Assembly: GCA_018676675.1 (NCBI GenBank)
Contig: JABHEG010000300.1
Span: 51,408-115,407 of the forward strand
Source of the DNA: Lentisphaerota bacterium
Lineage (GTDB): Bacteria > Verrucomicrobiota > Lentisphaeria > Oligosphaerales > JABHEG01
Direction of reading: 5' to 3'
Length of the DNA stretch: 64,000 bases
How positions within the stretch are numbered: the stretch's first letter is position 1; each line of letters begins with the position of its first letter. The position numbers and the translations under genes were made by a program. The notes beneath the pieces are model-generated. The model was not told the origin of the DNA. It saw only the letters and a program-made list of their open reading frames with translations, and ran no database searches. Of this stretch, positions 37,671 to 46,559 are shown piece by piece.

Positions 37671-38960
37671 TCATTCCTGCGGCCCCGCAGACAGCCCCCG
37701 TTTGAGTTCGTCGATGGCGCGTTGGACCTGTGAATCCCGGCTCGGAGGCGCTTTGGCGGAAGCCTGGGTTAGGGGAGCGGCGGGGCCCACCAAGTCCACC
37801 AGGTCCCAGTCGGAGAGCGTGACAACCATGTCAGGGATGAGTCCACGCTGATGGATGACTCTCCCTTTGGGTGTCTTGTACTGAGCTGTGGTGAGCCGGA
37901 TCGCACGTCCATCCGGGAGTGAGACCAGGTCCTGCAGCGACCCCTTGCCAAACGTCGGCTGCCCCAGGAGGAGAGATCGCTCCCAATCCTGAAGACATCC
38001 GGCAACGACCTCCGCAGCACTTGCCGAGCTGGCGTCCACAAGCGTCAACATGGGAAGGCTGGTCGGGGTGGCACTCCGCGGGGTGCGGAACTCGTGCTGC
38101 TTTGTGCCCCCCTTCCGTTCAGTCGTTGTGACCAGAGTGTTCGGAGGCAGGAATCGGGCAGAAACGGCGATAGCTGCCTGGAGCAACCCGCCGGGGTTGG
38201 CTCGCAGGTCGAGGATGAGGGCTTGTGCTCCGGCCGTGGCAAGCGCTTTGAGAGCCTCGTCGACTTCGTCGGCCGTGCGCTCCCCGAAACGGCGAATGCG
38301 CAGGTAACCGACAACGCCGCTCAAGACGCCGATATTCGTCACACTTGGGATACCGACCCGGCTCCGTTTGACCGTGATGGTCCGGGGCTCGTCCTCTCCC
38401 GGACGCAGAATCTCAAGCCTGACCTTGGTTCCGGGATCGCCGCGCAACTTCACCACCGCGTCACGCAACGTCTCTCCTTTAGTCGGCTCGCCTTCGATGG
38501 ATGTGATGCGATCCCCAGGGCGAAGCCCCGCCCGTTCAGCGGGGGAATCCGGCAGAGGACGAACGACGTGAAGACCGGTTGGCTGCATACGGATGACAAT
38601 CCCCAATCCACCGAACCCACCGTGGTGATACTCCTGGAGAGACTGCAGCTGCTTAGGAGTCAAGAATCCACTGAAGGGATCCAGATCACGGCGCAACTCG
38701 CCCGGGCGTGAGATCAGATCCCAAACATCCACATTGACCTCACCCAGATAGTGCTCGGTGATAAGCCGCTGGACCTCCAGCATCAACCCGAGCTCGCGGA
38801 TCTCGATGCCTTCGTCAGGGACCTTCAGGGGCTGGGCAAGGCACGGACAGATCAGGAGAAGAGTGATGAGGAGACAGTGTAGGCGTGTCACGACAGGACA
38901 GGGAGAGACAGCTCCCGGACGGGCGCCGAATACGGGTCCAATGGAAGTGAGGCGGCACAT
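37671..38960 (-). CDS. S41-family C-terminal processing serine peptidase with PDZ domain
   Basis: 429 residues from ATG 38960; neither this ATG nor a GTG at 38891, directly before the hydrophobic TRLHCLLITLLLICPCLAQ, has a strong ribosome site. The GTG would give a more normal signal peptide. The PDZ domain (GLGIVIRMQ, ERAGLRPGDRITSIEGE) precedes the S41 catalytic domain with LDLRANPGGLLQ, nucleophile Ser in VDASSASAAEVVAG and general base Lys in TFGKGSLQ. Acts in the periplasm, degrading or trimming proteins. Minus strand, about 100 bases downstream of the sigma factor gene. Confidence 0.92.
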   Translation of the reverse strand: MCRLTSIGPVFGARPGAVSPCPVVTRLHCLLITLLLICPCLAQPLKVPDEGIEIRELGLMLEVQRLITEHYLGEVNVDVWDLISRPGELRRDLDPFSGFLTPKQLQSLQEYHHGGFGGLGIVIRMQPTGLHVVRPLPDSPAERAGLRPGDRITSIEGEPTKGETLRDAVVKLRGDPGTKVRLEILRPGEDEPRTITVKRSRVGIPSVTNIGVLSGVVGYLRIRRFGERTADEVDEALKALATAGAQALILDLRANPGGLLQAAIAVSARFLPPNTLVTTTERKGGTKQHEFRTPRSATPTSLPMLTLVDASSASAAEVVAGCLQDWERSLLLGQPTFGKGSLQDLVSLPDGRAIRLTTAQYKTPKGRVIHQRGLIPDMVVTLSDWDLVDLVGPAAPLTQASAKAPPSRDSQVQRAIDELKRGLSAGPQE

Positions 38961-39058
38961 GCTGTAGACCAGGGCTTGCTCCAGACGGAGACACAACGGG
39001 AACGTGGGTTCGTCTTCGCCTCAAGATGACGGGTAAGACCGAGCGCGTCAAGGCGCGG

Positions 39059-39901
39059 TCAGCACGCCAGGAGGGGAGCAAGCTCGTGGCGCTGGTCGAG
39101 GAGAACAGCACGGAGCCTCTGGAGAGCCCGTTTGAGAAGCTGGCGGACCCTCTCGGCTGAAACACCGAGTTGGCGGGAGATCTCAACATGGGTCTGAGGT
39201 GCAGTGTCGTCGATACCGAAATACATGGTCACAATGGTCGCCTCACGCTCAGGGAGCTGATCGAGCGTCCGGTGCATGAAGGCCCTGGAATCCCGCTCCA
39301 TGGCCGCCGCCGCCGGCGAGGGCTGGCGTGTATCGGGCAGGTCATAGACGGGGCGCTCACCCTCCGTGTGCCCGTCTTGAGCATCCGAGAACGAATAGGC
39401 TCGCACATCGCCGTGAAGAAGGCGCTTGACAGCCGGGACATCCGTCTTGAGTTTGTCCGCAAGCTCCTGGGCTGATGGCTCCCGGCCAAGCTGGTTCCGC
39501 AGGTCGGCACGCGCCTGCCTCAACGCCCGGATCCGGTCAACCGTTCCACAGGGGATCCGTATGGTGGGGGCCTGACAGTCCAAGGCACGGCGCATTCGGT
39601 GATCGATCCAGTAGCCGGCGTAGGTGCTGAACTGGGCCCCCCGTCCGGGATCGTACTTCCGGGCCGCCGTCAACAGCCCCAGCGTGCCTTCGGAAACCAA
39701 GTCCGCCAACGGGAGTCCATACCCCGCAAAGCGCCGGGCCAGGTGCTTGACCAGCGGCGTGTGGGTTCGCACCACCGTGTCAAGTTCGCGCAGAACAGGA
39801 TCTTGATTGAGATGGTTGTTCCCCTGAAGAAACGCCTCGGGCTGTGGAGCCGGCAAGAGGTCTGTTGGCAGGCTTTGTGCTGTTGTGGCGATGGCTTGCA
39901 T
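39059..39901 (-). CDS. Sigma-70 family RNA polymerase sigma factor
   Basis: 280 residues from ATG 39901 (AAAGGA site); the open frame extends much farther but into the divergent promoter region. Region 2 with the core-binding and -10 recognition helices is clear (LVSEGTLGLLTAARKYDPGR, FSTYAGYWIDHRMRRAL), region 3 follows (LRQARADLRNQLGREPSAQ), and region 4 carries the -35 helix-turn-helix (HVEISRQLGVSAERVRQLLKRAL). Region 1.1 is absent, so it is an alternative (group 2/3-like) factor rather than the primary one. Divergent from the histidine kinase gene across 216 bases. Confidence 0.92.
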   Translation of the reverse strand: MQAIATTAQSLPTDLLPAPQPEAFLQGNNHLNQDPVLRELDTVVRTHTPLVKHLARRFAGYGLPLADLVSEGTLGLLTAARKYDPGRGAQFSTYAGYWIDHRMRRALDCQAPTIRIPCGTVDRIRALRQARADLRNQLGREPSAQELADKLKTDVPAVKRLLHGDVRAYSFSDAQDGHTEGERPVYDLPDTRQPSPAAAAMERDSRAFMHRTLDQLPEREATIVTMYFGIDDTAPQTHVEISRQLGVSAERVRQLLKRALQRLRAVLLDQRHELAPLLAC

Positions 39902-40117
39902 GGGTTTCCTTTCGGGTCGCGGTCGGGCGGCTGGGCCGCGATGCACGTTGTCCACCGCAGAAAGCATGCCATTGTAGAACACGACGCTCAATAGGCAGGC
40001 CTGACCCAAAACGGAGACGCCCGCAGGCCGCAGGCAACTGTGCACATATTGCGCAGTTTGCAGAAAGTGCAGGGCTGGCCCCCAAGCCCAGTGAACGATC
40101 AGCAAGGGACATGCAGG
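39902..40117. promoter_or_regulatory. Divergent promoter region between sigma factor and kinase genes
   Basis: 216 bases separating two divergently read regulatory genes, so it must hold promoters for both. No clear -35/-10 or sigma-54 element was identified by eye. The kinase's ribosome site AAGGGAC lies at 40104-40110. Confidence 0.45.
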
Positions 40118-41383
40118 GTGAACACAGAGCGCACAAGTAGAGGGCCATTGCTGATTGTCACGATCAGCCTTCTGGCGGCTCTGGGGCTTGGTCTCTGGGT
40201 GGCGGGGAAACTCATAGCCACATCGTGGGCGGACGTCAACCGATGTCCGCAAGCCGTGGTAACAGCCGCAGAACTCGCTGTCGCATGGGTACAGAGCGAA
40301 GTTGGGCATGGCACTACGGGGGATGGGCTCACTGCGGGACTCGAGCGACTGGTGTCCGGCGGAGCCCTGGAGTATGTCTGTGTCCTGCACGAACAGACGG
40401 TTGTTGCCGAGGCCGGACCTCGCCTCGAGGGAGTCCATGCTCTCAGGGGACCCGAAGGAGTCGCGTTCCGGGGTGGCAAGCTGGCCGTCTGGCGTTCCGT
40501 TGTTGGTGATTCAGAGCAAACTGAACCCGCCGGAGTACCCGTGGACCAACTGGTCCTGGTGTACGATCCGGCCGCCTTGATAGGGCCCGGAAATTCTGAC
40601 GGTGAATTGCTTCTGGTCGTCCTTGTGCTGACATGCCTGGGAGCAACGCTGCTGGCTCTGACTCTCTCATTGGTGGTGCGCAATGGTCGGCTGCAGAGGG
40701 AGCTCAGGCTGGCGACCGATCGGAGAGTACAGGTGCAGGAACTCGTTCTGGCCGCGGCAGGGCTCGCTCACGAGACAAAGAACCCTCTCGGAATCATCCG
40801 CGGCCTGGCGCAGCAGATCGCCGACGACGGTGAACTCCCCAGCGTCCCGCGCGAGAAAGCCCAGGACATCATGGAGGAAGCGGACGTCACGGCAGCCCGG
40901 CTGGGAGACTTCCTCAACTACGCCCGCCTGAGAGACCCCGACCCCTCGGACGTGCCAGCGGTCAGCCACATCGTCGGGGTCTGCAACCTGATCCGCGAGG
41001 ACTTTGTTGCAGCCGGTATCGATTTGCGAGTGGACGTCTCCCCGGTCACGATCAGAGCAGACGCGGAAATGCTCTCGCAGGTGCTGCTGAACCTGTTGAA
41101 CAACAGCCTGCGTTCGACGGAGTCGAGCGGCTTGGTGACAGTCTCACTGAAATCTGTTCCAAGGCGAAAATGCGTGCTCACGGTAGTCGACACCGGCCAT
41201 GGGATACCGCCGGACTTTCTCCCCCATATCTTCAAGCCCTACGCGAGCGGAAGCCGGGAGGGTCACGGCATCGGACTGGCCATTGTCAAACGCATCATCG
41301 ACCGGTCCGGCTGGCGAATCCGGGCGACGTCAAGCCTTGGCGTAGGAACAACAATCGACGTGTCGGACATAGAAGCGGTATAG
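40118..41383 (+). CDS. Membrane-bound sensor histidine kinase (NtrB-like class)
   Basis: 421 residues from GTG 40118, which has AAGGGAC seven bases upstream; an ATG at 40111 is in another frame. Two membrane segments, about 9-32 and 164-187, enclose a 130-residue extracytoplasmic sensor domain. No HAMP is obvious. HisKA contains the phosphorylated His218 in GLAHETKNPLG, and the ATPase has the N-box LLNLLNNSLR, DTGHGIP and GHGIGLAIVK. The gene for an NtrC-type regulator begins 12 bases after its stop, so the two form a cognate pair. Confidence 0.92.
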   Translation: MNTERTSRGPLLIVTISLLAALGLGLWVAGKLIATSWADVNRCPQAVVTAAELAVAWVQSEVGHGTTGDGLTAGLERLVSGGALEYVCVLHEQTVVAEAGPRLEGVHALRGPEGVAFRGGKLAVWRSVVGDSEQTEPAGVPVDQLVLVYDPAALIGPGNSDGELLLVVLVLTCLGATLLALTLSLVVRNGRLQRELRLATDRRVQVQELVLAAAGLAHETKNPLGIIRGLAQQIADDGELPSVPREKAQDIMEEADVTAARLGDFLNYARLRDPDPSDVPAVSHIVGVCNLIREDFVAAGIDLRVDVSPVTIRADAEMLSQVLLNLLNNSLRSTESSGLVTVSLKSVPRRKCVLTVVDTGHGIPPDFLPHIFKPYASGSREGHGIGLAIVKRIIDRSGWRIRATSSLGVGTTIDVSDIEAV

Positions 41384-41394
41384 CCGGAAAAACC

Positions 41395-42723
41395 ATGGCA
41401 CCAACGGTCCTTGTCATTGACGACGAAGTACGCTACCGGCAGCTCTATGCCGAGACCTTGCGTAGCGCGGGCTATGGCATCTCGACAGCCGGCTCGGCGG
41501 AGGAGGCCGAGGAACTCGTCCTGGCAAGCCCCCCCGACATGATCGTGAGCGATGTTCGCATGCCGGGAATGGACGGCATTCAGTTCCTCAAGCGTATCGC
41601 TGAGGAACACCCTCTGCTGCCATGTCTCCTCATTACTGCCTACGCCGACATAAGGGATGCGGTCAAAGCCCTCAAGCTCGGGGCGGTCGACTACCTCGAG
41701 AAACCCGTTGACCTGGACGAATTGGTGGCCGCTGTCGGCGACACACTCGACACTGGATCCGACGGGGGCGACACAGAAATCCCCGCAGATCTGAGGTCGG
41801 GTATCGTTGCGGAGAGCCCGATCATGCAATCCGTGCTCCGGGATGCCTATCAGGTTTCACGCAGCGATGCAACCGTGCTGCTTACCGGTGAAAGTGGCTG
41901 CGGAAAAGAGGTGTTGGCCAGCTTCATCCACCGGGCCAGCCCGCGGGCCGATCGAGCTCTAGTCGCCCTGAACTGCGCGGCGTTGCCGGCTCAGACGCTC
42001 GCGAGTGAACTTTTCGGCCACGAACGGGGAGCCTTCACCGGGGCCATCGCGGAGCGCAAAGGAGTGTTCCGAAACGCGCACGGCGGAACGCTCTTCCTGG
42101 ATGAAATTGGTGACATGCCCCTGGACCTGCAGCCTTCACTCCTGAGGGCTATTGAAGCGGGAGAAATCACTCCGCTCGGGAGTGACCAGGCCCGCACGGT
42201 GGATTTTCGCCTCATCGCAGCTACAAACCGGGAGCTCGAGACAGACGTCGAGGCCGGCCGCTTCAGACAGGACCTCTTCTACCGCGTGAACGTCTTTGCC
42301 ATCGCGATTCCCCCGTTGCGGGAACGGCCTGAGGACATTCTGCCTCTTGCCCGCCATTTCCTTGGCCGGCGCGACGGTCCGACCAAGCGCCTCTCACCGG
42401 CCTCCGCTCGCCGTCTGCAAGGCCATGCGTGGCCTGGAAACACCCGGGAACTGGCGAACGCCATCGAGCGGGCAGCGATTCTGGCGAGTACAGATGTGAT
42501 TCTGCCTGAGAACCTCCCCCCGGCGTTAGCGACCCGTCCCGAAGCCGGGCGGGGAGGCAGCAGAATCGACATCGCGGCAACCGTGAAAACAATCTCACAG
42601 GCCGAGGGAGAGGCCATCCGTCTTGCCCTCAATCGCACGGATGGGAACCGAACGAAGGCGGCGGAGTTGCTGGGGATCAGCCGGCGAGCCCTGATCTACA
42701 AACTCAAGCGCCTCGGAATCTGA
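41395..42723 (+). CDS. NtrC-family sigma-54-dependent response regulator
   Basis: 442 residues. Receiver domain 1-120 with acceptor Asp53 (SDVRMPG) and Lys102. AAA+ domain with Walker A GESGCGKE at 165-172, the sigma-54-contacting GAFTGA loop at 212-217, Walker B LFLDEIGD at 233-240 and an arginine-finger region. C-terminal Fis-type helix-turn-helix (NRTKAAELLGISRRALIYKL). It activates sigma-54 promoters when phosphorylated by the adjacent kinase. The intact GAFTGA means it is a true sigma-54 activator; the next gene, a CstA transporter, is the obvious candidate target. Confidence 0.94.
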   Translation: MAPTVLVIDDEVRYRQLYAETLRSAGYGISTAGSAEEAEELVLASPPDMIVSDVRMPGMDGIQFLKRIAEEHPLLPCLLITAYADIRDAVKALKLGAVDYLEKPVDLDELVAAVGDTLDTGSDGGDTEIPADLRSGIVAESPIMQSVLRDAYQVSRSDATVLLTGESGCGKEVLASFIHRASPRADRALVALNCAALPAQTLASELFGHERGAFTGAIAERKGVFRNAHGGTLFLDEIGDMPLDLQPSLLRAIEAGEITPLGSDQARTVDFRLIAATNRELETDVEAGRFRQDLFYRVNVFAIAIPPLRERPEDILPLARHFLGRRDGPTKRLSPASARRLQGHAWPGNTRELANAIERAAILASTDVILPENLPPALATRPEAGRGGSRIDIAATVKTISQAEGEAIRLALNRTDGNRTKAAELLGISRRALIYKLKRLGI

Positions 42724-43092
42724 GGCCCGGTGCGCTGGCGGCGTGCTCCCGTGTAGCTCCGCGCTCCGCGGCGGAGTTTGCCTTCTGGCGAGGTCATCCC
42801 TGACCGGCTTCGCGCCTCGGGGCCACTTCCGCCCGGCTACGGCACGCCGCAGAAAACGGCCGCCTCTAGAATGGCTCGCCCGGCCGAACCTGGGCTTCCC
42901 CGGAGCCCGACCTTCACGCGCGTGATCCTTGTATTTTCGCCCCCAGACCCTTACTTTTCGCCCTTGTCCCGATCGGCGTGAGCCGTGAATGCGCCAGCGC
43001 TCCTGCGCCACGGAAGACGCGCGTATTCCAGATGCCTCAGAGGGACACAGGGACAGAGCCGAACGCTCCCTCGGCACGGAAGGATGGTCGAC
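42724..43092. promoter_or_regulatory. Leader region of the CstA gene with tandem direct repeat
   Basis: 369 bases without a gene. TTTTCGCCC is repeated at 42934-42942 and 42955-42963, exactly 21 bases (two helical turns) apart and about 130-160 bases before the CstA start, a spacing suited to an enhancer-type operator. I could not find a good TGGCAC-N5-TTGC sigma-54 core. Upstream, 42757-42776 holds a CTCCGC...GCGGAG palindrome, and 42792-42808 matches 17 of 17 bases of the 30.6-kb repeat. Confidence 0.4.
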
Positions 43093-44793
43093 ATGAATGG
43101 TGCACTCCTCCTGATCATTGGCCTCGTCTACTTCGCCCTCGCCTACCGCCTCTACGGTCGATTCCTCGAGAGGACTTTCGGCACGCAACCCGACCGGGAA
43201 ACGCCGAGCCACGCGAAGACAGACGGCATCGATTATGTCCCGACCCGTCTGCCGGTCCTCTTTGGTCACCATTTTGCTTCCATAGCAGGAGCAGGTCCGA
43301 TCGTGGGCCCGGTTGTGGCGGCCTACATGGGCTGGGGACCGGTAGTTCTCTGGATCATGCTGGGATGCGTATTCATCGGCGCGATGCACGATTTCGCCGC
43401 TCTGTTCCTGTCAGTACGTGACGAAGGCCGCTCGATTGGTCACGTGATCGAGAAACAGATGGGCTACTCAGGACGCCAGATTTTCCTGCTCTTCTCCTGG
43501 TCCGCCCTCATACTCGTAGTCGCGATCTTCGCCATCCTCGTTGCTAAGACATTCGTGGCCACTCCGGCGGTAGCGACCGCATCGCTGTTGTTCATCGCGA
43601 TGGCGCCGGTTTTCGGGTTTCTGGTCTACAAGAAGAATCTCCCGATCGGCCTCGGCAGCCTGATCTTCGTGCCCCTCCTTTTCCTCTTTGTCTGGGTCGG
43701 CACAGTCGCCCCGCTCGACCTAACCAAACTCTGTGACGTGGAGCCCGGGACAGCTCGGAACATCTGGCTGTTGGTGCTGCTGGTCTACGTGTTTGTCGCC
43801 TCGACCATTCCGGTATGGCTGCTCCTGCAGCCGCGTGATTACCTGAACTCCTATCTGCTCTACGCCATGATGATCATCGGTGTCCTCGGCATCATCGTCG
43901 CCAGGCCGACTCTCCAACTCCCGGCCTTCGTAGGCTGGACTGCACAGAAGCCGGCGGGAGGAACGGGAGCGCTGTTCCCCCTCCTGTTCGTCACCGTAGC
44001 CTGCGGTGCCTGTTCGGGGTTCCACGCCTTGGTGTCATCGGGCACAACGGCGAAGCAGATTGACAACGAGAGGCACATTCTGCCGATCGGCTACGGCGGA
44101 ATGCTCATCGAAGGCCTTCTCGGTATGATGGCACTGATCAGCGTGGCTGCGCTGTCCAAGGCGGATCTGTTTGCCCAATTGGGCAAAGGCGGAGGCGGAC
44201 CGGTCAAGGCATTCGCCGGAGGGCTGGCGGCCTTTGCGACCGAGATTGGTCTCCCCCTCGAGATTGGGGCGACATTCATCGCCCTGGCAATCTCAGCGTT
44301 CCTGCTCACGACCCTGGACACCGCAACCCGCCTTACGCGCTTCACCTGGCAGGAGCTCTTCCTCCCCAGAGCCGCCTCGGGGCAAGACGTCCCAACCCTC
44401 CCGGCCGCCAAGCTGATGGCTAACCCCTTTGTGGCGACAATCGTGGCCGTGGCAGCGGCCGGGTACTTGGCCTTCAGTGGAAACGTCATGGACATCTGGC
44501 CGGTCTTCGGGGCGTCCAACCAGCTTCTTGCGGCCCTGACCTTGCTGATCGTCACGCTGTACCTGTTCAAGCGCAAAGCGAACTACTGGATCGCCCTGCT
44601 GCCCATGCTGTTCATGATGTGCATCACAGGCTGGGCTCTTCTCGCTCTTTTCAAAGACAAACTCGGCAAGAGCACTCCTCTGGTCATAGCAACGGCATTC
44701 CTGCTGGCGATGGCTGTCATGCTGGCAGCGCAGGCTATCCAGTCGCTCCGCGGCGCTGGATGCGAGCCGGAATCCCCTGAAGCTGAGACCTGA
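43093..44793 (+). CDS. cstA: Carbon starvation protein A (CstA) family transporter
   Basis: 566 residues from ATG 43093 (GGAAGG upstream); an ATG three codons earlier has no spacing for a ribosome site. About 15 or more hydrophobic segments. CstA-family signatures are obvious: IDYVPTRLPVLFGHHFASIAGAGPIVGP, the GAMHDFAALFLSVRDEGRSIG segment, ACGACSGFHALVSSGTTAKQ and WPVFGASNQLLAALTL (quoted as separate short motifs). The family imports pyruvate or peptides in enterobacteria and is induced on carbon starvation. Shorter than the roughly 700-residue Escherichia coli protein. Directly downstream of a kinase/NtrC-type regulator pair that may control it. Confidence 0.93.
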   Translation: MNGALLLIIGLVYFALAYRLYGRFLERTFGTQPDRETPSHAKTDGIDYVPTRLPVLFGHHFASIAGAGPIVGPVVAAYMGWGPVVLWIMLGCVFIGAMHDFAALFLSVRDEGRSIGHVIEKQMGYSGRQIFLLFSWSALILVVAIFAILVAKTFVATPAVATASLLFIAMAPVFGFLVYKKNLPIGLGSLIFVPLLFLFVWVGTVAPLDLTKLCDVEPGTARNIWLLVLLVYVFVASTIPVWLLLQPRDYLNSYLLYAMMIIGVLGIIVARPTLQLPAFVGWTAQKPAGGTGALFPLLFVTVACGACSGFHALVSSGTTAKQIDNERHILPIGYGGMLIEGLLGMMALISVAALSKADLFAQLGKGGGGPVKAFAGGLAAFATEIGLPLEIGATFIALAISAFLLTTLDTATRLTRFTWQELFLPRAASGQDVPTLPAAKLMANPFVATIVAVAAAGYLAFSGNVMDIWPVFGASNQLLAALTLLIVTLYLFKRKANYWIALLPMLFMMCITGWALLALFKDKLGKSTPLVIATAFLLAMAVMLAAQAIQSLRGAGCEPESPEAET

Positions 44794-44840
44794 TCGCCGC
44801 CTCCCGAAGTCCTCTGCTTGAAGCAGACAAGGAACCTGGC

Positions 44841-46040
44841 ATGGACAGCACATTCGTTGTCGTCTCAGCAGTCTCGGACGATCCGTTCGCTATCGACGTC
44901 GCCCACTACATCCACCAGGAGGCCGAGATCTCAGATCTCCTGGCCTTGCGCAAATTCGCCAACACCGAATTCTGCCCGCGCTTCATCAGCGACGAAGAAG
45001 ACCTCGATCACATCGGTCACGGTCTTGACGGCAAGACGGTGGCGATCGTGTCAACCTGTTGCGGTCCCCACACTCGGAACGCACTAGCCATGCGGACGTG
45101 CGTGGTTGCCCGGGCTGCAAAGGACAACGGAGCCAAACGCGTCATCCTGGTGCAGCCTGACCTGTTCTACAGCGCCCAGGACCGCGGCCCCAGGCGAGAG
45201 CATGGAGTTGTGGCATTCGAGCGCAGCACCAGTGACTACAAGAAGTTCGACGGCCAGCCCTTCTCCGCCCTCCTGTATGCCCAATTGCTTCAGACAAGCG
45301 GTGTGGATGGCGTCATCACCGTCCACAATCACTCTGTTTCGGTTCAGGCCCTTTTCCGGGACATCTTTGACGATGCCTTCCTGAACCTCTCTCCCGCTGA
45401 GCTCTACTCGCATTACCTGACCGAACACGCGCTTGGCCCCAATGGCACGGAGTCCTCCGAATTTGTCATCTGCGCCCCTGACAAGGGAGCTGCTCCCTTC
45501 GTCAATGAAGTGCATGCCGGGATCGAGTCCGCGTCTGCTCGGCTCTTGCTGAAAACAAGACCGGAACTGCTTTTCATGACCAAGGTGCGACGTGGCGAAC
45601 GCAGTGTCCGGATCTGCGCAGCGGACGACTCCCCCACACAGCTATCCGGGCTCGCGGGCAAGGTAGTGGTGGTCTTCGACGACATGGTGCGGACAGGCAA
45701 CACGATCGTGGAGTGCTGCAAGGTGTTGAAGGAAGCCGGCGCCAGCCGCGTCCTGTTCGTGGTTACTCACTTTCACTCGTCCGACGAAGTGAAGGAGAAC
45801 CTGAACCACGAAGCTATCGATGAAATCATCACGACCAACACGCTTCCCGAAGTGCTGAACCGCGATATGCAGGGGCGTTTGCGCAAGAAAATGCTCGTCC
45901 TGAAGATCGAGAAGTGGATCGGGAACTTCCTCAGTCGAGAGTTTGCGGACATCTCTCACCGCCCCCATGACCCGCCTTACTCGATCGACATCTCGGCAAA
46001 GAACCCGCGCTGGCGCCCCATTCACAGCCTGGGGCACTGA
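44841..46040 (+). CDS. Diverged ribose-phosphate pyrophosphokinase (PRPP synthetase) family protein
   Basis: 399 residues, longer than the usual 315. AAGGA stands before the ATG. PRPP-synthetase elements are recognisable but altered: a flexible-loop-like FYSAQDRGPRREHG, metal-site THVHNH-like segment VITVHNHSVSVQALF, pyrophosphate loop APDKGAAPF and the phosphoribosyl loop VVFDDMVRTGNTI. The extra length includes an insertion around 170-200 (NLSPAELYSHYLTEHAL) and a C-terminal tail after 355. Role inferred: PRPP formation or use in nucleotide metabolism; could be a second, specialised enzyme. Convergent with the dUTPase gene. Confidence 0.82.
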   Translation: MDSTFVVVSAVSDDPFAIDVAHYIHQEAEISDLLALRKFANTEFCPRFISDEEDLDHIGHGLDGKTVAIVSTCCGPHTRNALAMRTCVVARAAKDNGAKRVILVQPDLFYSAQDRGPRREHGVVAFERSTSDYKKFDGQPFSALLYAQLLQTSGVDGVITVHNHSVSVQALFRDIFDDAFLNLSPAELYSHYLTEHALGPNGTESSEFVICAPDKGAAPFVNEVHAGIESASARLLLKTRPELLFMTKVRRGERSVRICAADDSPTQLSGLAGKVVVVFDDMVRTGNTIVECCKVLKEAGASRVLFVVTHFHSSDEVKENLNHEAIDEIITTNTLPEVLNRDMQGRLRKKMLVLKIEKWIGNFLSREFADISHRPHDPPYSIDISAKNPRWRPIHSLGH

Positions 46041-46055
46041 CACCGGGCCGGCCGG

Positions 46056-46505
46056 TCACTCGGTTCCGGTACTCCCGAAGCCTCGATCCCCCCGTTCGCT
46101 GTCGCTGAGTTCAGCGACCGGCACGAGTTCCACGGGCGGGAGCCTCTGGATGACCATCTGCGCAATCCGATCCCCGCGCTGAAGCCTGAAGGGCTCTGTC
46201 CCAGCGTTGTAAAGCGGGACCTGAATCTCCCCGCGGTAACCGGCATCGATGGTTCCCGGCGCATTGAGCATGGTGATGCTCTGTTTGAAGGCCAGGCCGC
46301 TGCGGGGGCGAATCTGGGCCTCGAAGCCGGAGGGAAGCTCAAGGAAAAGTCCTGTGGGAACAAGCTCGGCCGTCTGGGGTGACACGATGACGTCTCGACT
46401 CGCCCGAACGTCGAAAGCCGCATCGTCGGCGTGGGCCTTGCGGGGGGCAAGGTCTTCGTCTCCTGAGGCCATGCGGTAGCGGATCTTAGTGGTCAAGTCG
46501 TGCAT
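46056..46505 (-). CDS. dut: Deoxyuridine 5'-triphosphate nucleotidohydrolase (dUTPase)
   Basis: 149 residues from ATG 46505. All five trimeric dUTPase motifs are present in order: DAAFDVRA, PRSGLA, GTIDAGYRGEI, GDRIAQMVI and RGDRGFGSTG. Hydrolyses dUTP to dUMP and pyrophosphate, preventing uracil in DNA and supplying thymidylate synthesis. A GTG at 46559 would add 18 residues but lies immediately beside the preceding gene's stop and has no ribosome site. Downstream partner of the CobS-like gene, 54 bases apart. Confidence 0.95.
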   Translation of the reverse strand: MHDLTTKIRYRMASGDEDLAPRKAHADDAAFDVRASRDVIVSPQTAELVPTGLFLELPSGFEAQIRPRSGLAFKQSITMLNAPGTIDAGYRGEIQVPLYNAGTEPFRLQRGDRIAQMVIQRLPPVELVPVAELSDSERGDRGFGSTGTE

Positions 46506-46559
46506 CCTGATGGTGGGAGCTGGACGGTCTAGGGTTCCGGCGCACTGGTGTTGGGACAC

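Noticed and set aside
42724..43092. A sigma-54 -24/-12 promoter for CstA
   Set aside because: No TGGCAC-N5-TTGC match with the correct 10-base GG-to-GC spacing was found; recorded only as a region with a candidate operator.
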